Source: Mortierella hygrophila
Lineage: Eukaryota; Mortierellomycota; Mortierellomycetes; Mortierellales; Mortierellaceae
NCBI GenBank assembly: GCA_015680625.1
Contig: JAAAXW010000023.1
Location: 186,001-250,000, forward strand
DNA: 64,000 nt
Reading direction: 5' to 3'
The notes below the pieces were generated by a model. The model ran no database searches. It was not told where the DNA came from and worked only from the letters and a program-made list of their open reading frames with translations. How positions within the stretch are numbered: the stretch's first letter is position 1; each line of letters starts with the position of its first letter. Position numbers and translations under genes: made by a program. Below are positions 21,961 through 31,425 of the stretch, in pieces.

Positions 21961-24034
21961 ATGCTTACAGTAAAGAATCGGACACTCACACAGCCACTCA
22001 CAAGGCCATGGTTGCTATCTCAGGTTTTCCCTCTCATCTTGGTCCTTGCCACCCTCACAACCTCGGCTCGTGCCGCCATCTTTGGCATCACCACAGCTCG
22101 CCTCTCTTACGACATTGTCAGTGTCAGAAACAATCCCACCGACATTGACAACCTCGACCTCGTCATGGCCGGCAACGATCTCCCTGTCGCTCTCATCGCT
22201 AACACTGCCAATATTCCCAATAACGGACTCTCTGTAAGTCCTGATTACCTCCTCTCTTTAATATTGACCCACAATTAATCCCGTAACCTCTTGCTGCTGT
22301 TAAGTTTTGAGAGGTTCCATGACGCTAACTCCTTGTCTCACAACATACCATGTCATTTGAATTTTTCTTCTAGGGCCTTCTGTACGATATGGGGTATGCC
22401 TGCCAGCCTGGCATCAATCTTAATACAACAATCCCAACTCAAGAGCTGTTCGGACTGAACAAAATTGCTCTTATCGGGAGAGGCGGGCCTACGGAAGATA
22501 CCAGCTGCATATTCCGTCAGAAACTGCTCAATGCCATTAGCAGTGGCGCTGTCGCTGCCATCGTCTACAATGCACCAGGACAGTCCGCAATCTCAGGTGC
22601 TACCGCTGCCAACTACCCCAACGATCTCCCATTGAACATCCTTGGCCTCCTTGTATCGTACGACACCGGGACGATGCTCAAGGCATTCCTTCGCACGTCG
22701 AACGATTCTTCCACCGTATCATACTACGACCGAGTGCGGATGGAGGTGACCCCGACTCTACGCATGCCTGTGGTCTGGGAGTTTGTTCTCATTGTCGTTG
22801 TAGTTCTCTTGGGTGTTTCCTTCACTGTCTCAGGTACCGTTGCTTGCTGATATGCTATGCTTGTAATAATGTTGTCGGTTTTGACTGCTAGGTCATTGAT
22901 GACTCATGATCGTCTCCTCTCTCGTTTGTATTCGCTTGTAGTGGCCTTGCATTGCCGATTGTACGCTCTCCGGCAGAGATACCGAGCAGAGGCACTGGCA
23001 CGAGGTGGCGACTTGCTTCCAAATGGCATTATCCGGATGAGGAAAACTATCGACAAGACCACTCTTGATGGGTTCCCTGTAAGAATCTTCGGACATACCA
23101 CCGTTGATACCCCGTCAACCTCGGCGACATTTTTTGGAGACTCCATGGACCCCACTTCCACTTCACACTTGACAGAACTGCCAGTCAAAGATGGAGCACC
23201 CGGGTTTAAACTCGATGAAGCACAACCTGGCAGTCATGGGGAGTCGGTTGAGAGGAGAATGCACTCTCGTCCTGGATCTATTTCTGGTCGGTCCACTCGG
23301 TCTGCAAAGGCATTGGGGGCAGCGGAAACTCTGGATGCAAATGCTGATATCGTACCTCAAGGAGGATTCACCAACGACATGTGCGCCATCTGCCTCGACG
23401 ATTTCTCGGACGGCGAAGAGATTCGTACTCTGCCTTGTCATCACGAGTTCCACTGCGAGTGTATTGGTAAGAGTCATTTGAATTCGATCTTTGAGCACAT
23501 ATACAACTATGGAGAGTCGACATACTTACATGTTTCTTTTTATGTCTGATCTGAATAGACCCATGGCTCACAAGAAAGAGCTCTACTTGTCCCTTATGCA
23601 AGTATGACTGCACGAAGTCCTCACCAGACGCAACTGGAATCGAGACTACTAATGCAGAAGTCGGTGCCCCTCTCCCAAACGACCGGTTGATGGAGTTTAT
23701 CATGGGACCAGAATGGGTTGCCTCAAGGACACACTACGGACACAATGGAACCAACACCCTCGACAGAGTGGGTCGATTCTTTTCCAACACTTTTAATCAC
23801 ATCCGTGGTCGGCCTACTACTCAGCAGCAACCGGAGATCGATGTGGCAGAACAAGGGCGCATAGGTGACAATGGCGCAGTTCCTCTTCAATCGATGACAC
23901 CAGGAGGGGTCACTATTGGTGAACGATCATCAAACATCGCGACCTCGGACGAGCCAATCGTCGTTGTCTCTACCCCTTCTCCACTCGATGAAATCAGACC
24001 ACCAACCCGGCAACAGGACGGAATCCGTTCGTAG
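21961..24034 (+). CDS. PA-TM-RING-H2 transmembrane E3 ubiquitin ligase
   Basis: Endomembrane E3 ligase of the PA-TM-RING class (RNF13/RNF167-like, and Tul1-like in role). Four exons: 21961-22233, 22374-22833, 22942-23466 and 23559-24034, giving 577 aa. Seen: a signal peptide or anchor with WLLSQVFPLILVLATLTT near residues 19-36. A lumenal protease-associated region follows, with NKIALIGRGGPTEDTSCIFR and AISSGAVAAIVYNAPGQ. The membrane span is FVLIVVVVLLGVSFTVS near 228-244. The RING-H2 domain near 392-433 reads CAICLDDFSDGEEIRTLPC, HHEFHCECIDPWL, CPLC. A Ser/Thr/Pro-rich C-terminal tail follows. Introns fall at the same place relative to the membrane span and inside the RING as in the minus-strand neighbour, supporting common descent. 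The PA domain probably selects lumenal cargo. Confidence 0.94.
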
Positions 24035-24119
24035 GCAGCCAACCTGTACCATTTCTTACTATTCACGTAAATAGTTGTACCATACCCAATTACAATGCAT
24101 TATTCTACATGGAATGTCC

Positions 24120-24911
24120 TTACTGCACTATTGAGGGAAGCGGAGTGACCTCAAGAGTCTCCTTTTTCCATCGTTCAACATCCTCTCTTTTCAAGTAAAG
24201 GTGAAACCCCCACTGTGGAACCATCTTACCATACTTGACAACACTGTAGGCCATGTCTTTCTGAACAACAAACCCAACCTTCTCTAAGGTCCTGCGACTG
24301 GCCCAGTTGCCCTTGAAGACAAACAAGTTGACCTGACGTTTGCCGCACTCGATCACTGAGACGCGGTAGAGCATCATCTTCAATGCCTTTGCCATAATAC
24401 CCTGGCCATGGTACTCTTGTGCAAGCCAGTATCTAACAAAGTTCAAGAAAAGAGGGATTAGATTCTACGATTCTACTTGATGGCAGAGACGGAGGGACCA
24501 TGCATCCAACCATGACATCTTTAAAAATTTGCGTGTGTAAATGTAAATTTACCCAGTGTCGTCCTCGGCAAGGCTTTCATCACTATGGTCCGAAGCGCCG
24601 ACACATCTAAACGTCCTCCCGCCTCGAGCGATATCCCGAAACGTAAAATCGAGCAGGGTGCCCTTCTCGGTGATTCTTTCGACTCGCATCGCAAGCCAGT
24701 CGTCGGCATCCTTGAGCGTGTATGGGATTGGAGGACCGAATAAGTACTTTTAGACCCTGGGGTCGTTCATGTATTCAGCGATTACATCTCGGTCCGAGGG
24801 CAGTCATGGTCCCAATTGGATTGTTTCTGTGAGTCATACGGGTTTGAAGGAGTTGTGGAGGTCGAGAAAACGTTTATGCTCTTCGGGCGGTCTTGTGGTG
24901 GCGGTTGACAT
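24120..24911 (-). CDS. GNAT-family N-acetyltransferase; three in-frame stops lie inside a potential 93-nt intron
   Basis: Acetyl-CoA-dependent GNAT acetyltransferase of the RimJ/ribosomal-protein-acetylase-like type; substrate unknown. Read without the first intron (24911-24553, 24432-24120) the frame is 224 codons with stops at 24834-24836 (TGA), 24804-24806 (TGA) and 24750-24752 (TAA). The sequence between them still reads LTETIQLGP, then LPSDRDVIAEYMNDPRV, then KYLFGPPIPYTLKDADDWL: the conserved GNAT beta1-alpha1 region. All three stops are explained by C-to-T changes (CGA or CAA). A GTATGA donor at 24839 and an AAAG acceptor at 24747 bound a 93-nt, frame-neutral segment that removes all three stops and leaves 192 aa. 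The acetyl-CoA region YWLAQEYHGQGIMAKAL and NWASRRTLEKVGF is intact. Either a recent pseudogene or an intronised exon. The stop is 85 bp from that of the convergent RING gene. Confidence 0.75.
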
Positions 24912-25434
24912 GGTGATGTTTTCTCTGGTGTTTTGTCCGGGTTGTTTGGTGGTGGTGTGAGGAGGTTCGATCGAAAGAGAAAGGATTGAAAGAAAGGAAA
25001 AGGGAGGGAGAGGGAACAGTTGTCGAATTCCACCTATTAATACTGGACTGCGGCCTAAACCTGGGAGAATGAGGGCAGTCCGAGACGCGTTACAGGCAAG
25101 TGACTGGGTTCCCGTGTTATTAGCAGCTGGCATGAAAGGTTACGAAGACCTCCATGATACGGAGCCAAGTAGCAGGAATACGCGTTTTTACGCATATGCT
25201 ACGACTATAAAAAGTTACTAGAGGCGGAAATGTTGGAAATGGAAAGCGTGTGGGTGGTGGCAAAGGCCACGAAAGAAATGAACAGGGAATTTGCCCATTA
25301 TCTCCAATATGGCAAGGAATTAACCGTGACGGTTGAATGATAGATGATAGGCGGGTGGCTTGTCCCACTACCATAAAGTAGTCGTTCTTGGATGGACAGC
25401 AGCGTTCACCTCTGTGATCAACAACTTTCTAACC
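24912..25434. promoter_or_regulatory. Divergent intergenic region GNAT / SPT16
   Basis: 523 bp between divergent starts. A TATA-like TATAAAAAG occurs at about 25206-25214 on the plus strand, some 220 bp before the SPT16 ATG. No gene is seen. Confidence 0.45.
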
Positions 25435-28400
25435 ATGCCATCAACCGAGGTGTCCATCGATGCCCGCCTGTTCCACAGGAGGGCTAGAGGACTCGTCAAC
25501 CACTGGAAGGTGCCGATTACCCCTTCCAACTCGACTTTAGCAACAAATTCACCTTCATCAACAACACTCACATTCAAACCAAACCTCGGCTTTTATATCA
25601 ACTGTAAACACACTGAAACGACGCGTTAATACTGATTCCATTACCCTCTCGACACTTGGCAATCCTTCTTGCAACACACTTTAGAAATCAAACGGTCCCG
25701 ATGACTCTTTCCAGAATGTCAATAGTCTGCTCGTTGTTTTGGGTGACATGACGGATGAGGACAACGTGTATCAAAAGACAACTGCATTGCAGGTAAGGAA
25801 AAATAACAAATGAAGATACCTGAAGGAAACGCCACCACATAAAAAAATGTTTGCAGGGGGGCAGAGACACTTGACAGTTTACCCATTGGTTCTGTACTAA
25901 CGGCGCCCTCCTTTCTTTGATGTTATTATTAGATCTGGCTTTTCGGATACGAACTCACCCAGACATTGATGCTGTTCACCCCCGAGGCTCTTCACATTGT
26001 CACAGGAAGCAAGAAAGGTAGGTGACTTTTGGACAACAACATAGCAAGCAATGACGTCGTAAACTCTTCATTGGACATCTGCGCAGTGGTCACTAACGCC
26101 TTCGACGATTGTATTCCATGCTCGCACGTGTATGTAGCCAAGATCCTGGAGTCGCTCAAGCAGTGGGAGGGCCAGCAGTTCCCAGTGGAGATTCACGCCC
26201 GCACCAAGGATGAGGCTCACAACGAGGAGCTGTTCCAAAAGATGACCGACATTATGGCCAAGCACGGAGTATGTTGTTGCTGTTGTTGGGTGCTTTGATT
26301 GCATGTGGAGTGATATGTTATGTCTTCATGTTCGATGTTGGCGCAGTATGACTGACATTTACACAATCCCGACACTGTTATTTAGAACCGAGTCGGTATT
26401 TTCGCAAAGGATACACAGACAGGAGCTTTCGCCAACGCATGGAAGGTTGCTCTGGAGGGCTCGAACAAGCCCTTTGAGAACGTTGATGTGTCGGGTGGCT
26501 TTGCTGATGTCTTTGCTATCAAAGATGACGAAGAGCTGGTATGTCACATACTCGACTACTGTATACCTGGAGCATATGTCATTTTGGAAGTGCTGGCTAT
26601 TTCAAATTGCTAACTGCGAACGTTTTTAAACTGTTAATCTCTTATTTTCATAGCGTTACACCAAGAGCGCCACCAGACTGAGCTCGCTCCTGATGAAGAA
26701 CTGGTTCATTGATGAGATGTCCAAGATTATTGATGAGGAGCGCAAGATCACACACGAGAAGTTTGCAGAGAAGACCGAAGATGTTCTTTTGGACGAAAAG
26801 ATGTTCAAAAAGCTCAAGTTCCCAGCGGATGTAAGTTCGCGGATGACTTTCGTTTGCCCATATTATAATTGAGGCTCAAATTAAGATATTAACAGGTTAA
26901 CTTTGTCTTCGATATAATAGGCGGCATCAGGAAACCCCGAGTGGTGCTACACTCCTATCATTCAAAGTGGAGGCGACTATGATTTGAAGACTTCGGCTGT
27001 TTCGAACGACAGAGATTTGCACGCCGGCACCATTATTTGCTCCCTCGGTGTCCGTTACAAGTCTTATTGCTCCAACATTGGACGTACATTCTTGATTGAC
27101 CCCAACAAGACTCAGGAGAAGAACTACACCTTTCTTCTGGATGTACAGCGCAAGGTTTTCGAATCTATAAAGGAGGGAACCAAGATCAAGGATGTCTACA
27201 GCCGGGCAATCGACTACATCAGAAACAAACGTCCTGAGCTGGAGAAGAAGTTTGTCAAGAACTTGGGATTCGGCGTAAGTATTTGTATTTGAAGGACCTG
27301 AATTCATGGAGAACTGCGGTGTAGATAACGTTCCGAAGAGACTGACTTTTTACTGCGACTTCTATTCACGAACACTAGACTGGTTTGGAGTTCCGCGAGT
27401 CCAGCTATCTCTTGAACAGCAAGAACACAAAGGAGCTTCAGCGTGACATGATCTTCAGCGTCTCTGTCGGTTTTCAGGATATCGATAACCCCAAGGCTGA
27501 GGATGAGCAGTCCAAGAAGTACGTCTTGACCTTCAATTGCTTCGTACCAAACGTATCAACTGCTTAATCTTGAATCAACTCTAACATGTCGGCTTTTATT
27601 CGTTACTCATACAGGTACTCGCTGCTGTTGATCGATACTATCAGAGTCACACAGGAATCGCCACAACTTCTGACGGTGTGTGACACTAGCTTGTCGGATG
27701 TCTCTTACTTCTTCAAGGACCCAGCAGAGGAGGAGGAGGAACCAGTCAAGAAGGAGTCAGGCGCTCACACCCGCGCTGCCAAGTCTGCTGTCTTGAACAC
27801 CAAGTTCCGCAGTGAAGTTGATGAGGCCAGCAAGGATCAGTCGAGAAAGGAGCATCAGAAGATTTTGGCAGACCAGAAGCACGCCGAGGGTCTCGAGCGT
27901 TACGGTGATGCTGGCAGCTTGAAGAAGGACAATGCCAAGAGTGTGTTCCGCAAGTTTGAGAGTTACAAGAGAGAGTCAGCACTACCTAAGGAAGTCAGCA
28001 GTCTGAGGATTATTGTTGACCAGAGGAACGACACCTTGGTACTGCCAATCTACGGACTCCCAGTTCCTTTCCATATCTCGACCCTTCAAAAGGTCACCAA
28101 GACAGATGAAGGCGAGTTCTTCTACTTGCGCCTCAACTTTATCACACCCGGACAGCCCGGCAAGAAGGACGACACGGTAAGCAGTCAATGCTTCGTGAAT
28201 TGATATTGGCAGCATCTTATTCTTATGAGCAATCCTCTAATATGCACACGATCATTGTAATTGTAACGATTTAGCCATTCGACAACCCCAACGCCAACTT
28301 CGTGCGTGCTCTTTCTTTCAGGAGCGCCGATGGCCCAAGGATGTCGGAGATCTACAACCAGATCCTGGAGTTGAAGAAGAACGCTGTCAAGAAGGAGTCC

Positions 28401-29771
28401 GAGCGCAAGGAGATGGCTGACATTGTTGAGCAGGACAAGCTGATTGAAGTCAAGGGCAAGCGTCCTCCAAGACTTCCTGATGTCTTCGCTCGCCCAGGGT
28501 TGGATGGAAAGCGGTCCGGTGAGCTTGAGATCCACTCGAACGGTCTTCGCTACGTTTCGCCTCTTAGGAACGAAAATAGGATCGATGTTCTCTTCAACAA
28601 CATCAAGCACCTTTTCTTCCAGCCTTGCGACGGCGAGTTGATCGTTTTGATTCACTGCCAGCTGAAAAACCCTATCATGATTGGTAAGAAGAAGACCGAG
28701 CACGTCCAGTTTTACAGAGAGGCTTCAGATGCACAGTTCGATGAGACTGGAAACCGTCGCCGGAAATATGTGTATGGAGATGAGGATGAGTTGGCATCTG
28801 AACAGGAGGAACGCAAGCGCCGCGCCGCTCTCAACAAAGAGTTCAAGCAGTTTGGCGAGAAGATTACCGAGTTGGTAAGAACTCTTTTTTTTTGCTGAGC
28901 CCCGCATTGTCGAGTGCTTTCATTTTTTTGGGCATTGCAACTGAACTAACTTCATTTTACGACTTCCTATTATAGAGCGATAACAAGGTTGAGGTCGATG
29001 TTCCATTCCGCGATCTTGCCTTCAACGGAGTACCCTTCAGGACCAACGTTCTGTTGAAGCCCACACAGGACTGTCTCGTCCACCTGAGCGAAGCTCCCTT
29101 CCTTGTCGTCACTCTTGCCGATGTCGAGGTCGTCCATCTGGAGCGTATCCAGTTTGGTCTCAAGAACTTTGATATGGTTTTCACATTCAAGGATTACTTC
29201 CAGACTCCTATCCACGTCAACACGATTCCCATGTCACAACTCGACAATGTCAAGGACTGGCTGGATTCCATGGATATTGTCTTTTATGAGGGACCGGTCA
29301 ACCTGAACTGGGGACCCATTATGAAGACGATTCAGGAGGATCCTGCCGAGTTCTACAAGGAGGGTGGTTGGTCGTTCTTGGCGATCGAGTCGGATGCTGA
29401 GGATTCTGAGGAGTCTGCGTCCGAGTTTGAGGCATCAGGAAGCGATTTTGGTTCATCGTCTGACGAGAGCTCGTATGCATCGGACGCATCGAACGATATT
29501 GGTGGTTCGGATTCGGGATCAGAGGAGGATGAAGAGTCAGGAGAGGACTGGGATGCCTTGGAGGAGAAGGCCAAGAGAGGTAAGCCGCATACATTGTGCT
29601 TCTGTTACTGTTGGGTTTGATTGACTTTCATGACTGTTACTCTGTTCGCGTCTAATACTAAAACAACCACTCTCGGCTCTCTTTATAGCGGATGACAAGA
29701 AGTTTGGAGGATCCAAACGCGAGGCTGACTCTGATTCTGACAACGACAGAAAGAAGAAGAGAAAGCGCTAA
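25435..29771 (+). CDS. SPT16: FACT complex subunit Spt16
   Basis: Histone chaperone subunit of FACT, which disassembles and rebuilds nucleosomes during transcription and replication. Twelve exons: 25435-25509, 25685-25792, 25933-26017, 26138-26268, 26386-26538, 26654-26830, 26921-27274, 27379-27518, 27615-28176, 28275-28874, 28976-29579 and 29689-29771. All junctions keep frame, giving 1023 aa, the usual length. Seen: FQNVNSLLVVLGDMTDED and LFGYELTQTLMLFTPEALHI of the N-terminal aminopeptidase-like domain. SLGVRYKSYCSNIGRTFLID and GTGLEFRESSYLLN belong to the peptidase-M24 fold; as usual for Spt16 it should be catalytically dead. The middle domain includes NPNANFVRALSFRSADGPRM and SNGLRYVSPL; the Rtt106-like part includes DNVKDWLDSMDIVFYEGPVN. 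The acidic Ser/Asp/Glu tail and terminal KKKRKR nuclear signal follow. Confidence 0.97.
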
Positions 29772-30230
29772 AATAGACGGCCATAATGCTCGAAGGATGG
29801 ACATATTGGTTCAACAAAACAACGACAGGACATTTATTAATAAAACCATTCAAACCAAGAAGCACCGCTACTTGTCATGACGAATAGGTTGAGATAGGAA
29901 TGGGGGTATTGAATCTTGGTTTCCTGTAGTTTGTAGGGAATTGTTAGTTTTGGGAGCCAAAGTCATCACGAGAGAAAAAAGGCGAGCGGCGGTTACGCGC
30001 CACCAAACTTGCATTCACGTAAAAATAGGGCTCGGTATCAGATGCGCAAGACAATAAACGGTCGAGTCTTAATTGCGTTCATGTCACTCAAATCCCCCTA
30101 AAAAATATGTGATGTGTTTCCACCAGAGTTCTAACACAACATTCTTGAACGTCAAATGCAAATGTTTTGTTTCGCGTGATGAAAAATGCTAAAGACATTT
30201 ATTAATTGACTAGAGTGAACCAGTCTGGAT
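29772..30230. other. Convergent intergenic spacer SPT16 / RPS0
   Basis: 459 bp between two convergent stop codons, holding both 3' UTRs; AT-rich with AATAAA-like sites near 29840 and 30050. Nothing else recognised. Confidence 0.5.
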
Positions 30231-31425
30231 TTAAGCAGCCCAGGAGTCAGTGACGGGGGCAGCGGACCAGTCAGCGGTAGCATCCTCAGCGGTCCAGTCG
30301 CCAGCAGCGGCAACGGGGGCAGCCTCACCAGGGGCCCAGGTGCCGGTCTCGGCCTCAGCCTCAACGGGCTTCTCGGCAGCGAGAGCAGCGGCCTCCTCCT
30401 CAGCCTTCTCTTCGGGATCACGGTAGAAGAACATATCAACCATGATATCCCAGGGAGCGGAGCGGGAGATGGTGCCACGGAGGCGGAGAACCTCACGAGC
30501 CAACATCCAGTAGGCAAGACCAATGGCGTGCTTGGAGCGGTTGTTGGTGGGGATGGCAACATCGACGTAACGGAGGGGAGACTCGGTATCGGCGAAAGCG
30601 ATAACGGGGATGTTAACGTACGAAGCCTCCTTGATGGCCTGGTGGTCGGTCAAGGGGTCGGTAACGATGATCAAACGGGGCTCCTTGAAGGCACGGGTGA
30701 TATAGTTGGTGAAGGTACCGGGGGTGAAGCGACCAGCGATGGCCTGGGCACCGGTGTGGGAAGCGAACTTCAAGGCAGCACGCTGACCGTAGGGGCGGGC
30801 AGAGATGACGCAGATATCGGCGGGGTTCTCGATGGCGACAATGATACGGGCAGCGAGGACGATCTTCTCCCAGGTCTTACCGATGTTGATGATGTGGAGA
30901 CCTAATCGAATGTTGTTGCACACGATAGCAGAGTCGAGTTAGTTGCTGCTCCGTCGATGATAGTTTTCTCTGTTTCTGGCTCTCGTATTGAAACTCCCAA
31001 TCCCTGTCCCTGTATGTTGCCGGCTCCTCGAGTGTTGTTATTCTTTATGGATCAATTGAGTCCTATGTCGACAGACGCAGAGCAAGATAGCAAGGACTGT
31101 CTGTGCTCATGGTCCTCTCCTGTACCAGCTCGTCCAGTGATACTGGTGACTACAGCGATCGCTGAATAGCCGTCAGACAAACATATTCTCTCCTAGGCAG
31201 ATCCACTTGTCCTGCCTAAACTGATCCTGATCCTTTTCCTCGTTCGCTTGTCTCCTGTCTGAAAAATCTCGGTATCGCCCCGGGGTGCTTACCATCAGCA
31301 CGACGCTTGAAGACGTAGGGCTCCATGTGAACATCGCAGTTCTTGGTACCCAAGTGGGACTGGGCAGAGAGAAGGAGCTTGATGTCCTCCTCGGTGGCTT
31401 TGAGAATAGCGGGCAATCCAGACAT
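30231..31425 (-). CDS. RPS0: 40S ribosomal protein uS2 (RPS0/RPSA)
   Basis: Small-subunit protein uS2, needed for late 40S maturation. Two exons, 31425-31293 and 30901-30231, separated by a 391-nt intron, give 267 aa. Seen: MSGLPAILKATEEDIKLLL at the start, HLGTKNCDVHMEPYVFKRR, then after the intron GLHIINIGKTWEKIVLAAR, RPYGQRAALKFASHTGA, GRFTPGTFTNYITRAF and EPRLIIVTDPLTDHQAI. YWMLAREVLRLRG precedes the typical acidic Ala/Glu/Trp-rich tail, with DWTAEDATADWSA and a final DSWAA. Codon use is highly biased, as expected for an abundant protein. The intron is long for this window; I looked for C/D-box snoRNA boxes (RTGATGA, CTGA) and found no convincing pair. Confidence 0.97.

Noticed and set aside
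30902..31292. Possible snoRNA in the uS2 (RPS0) intron
   Set aside because: Only isolated CTGA-like matches; no RTGATGA box with a terminal stem and no H/ACA pair could be found by eye.
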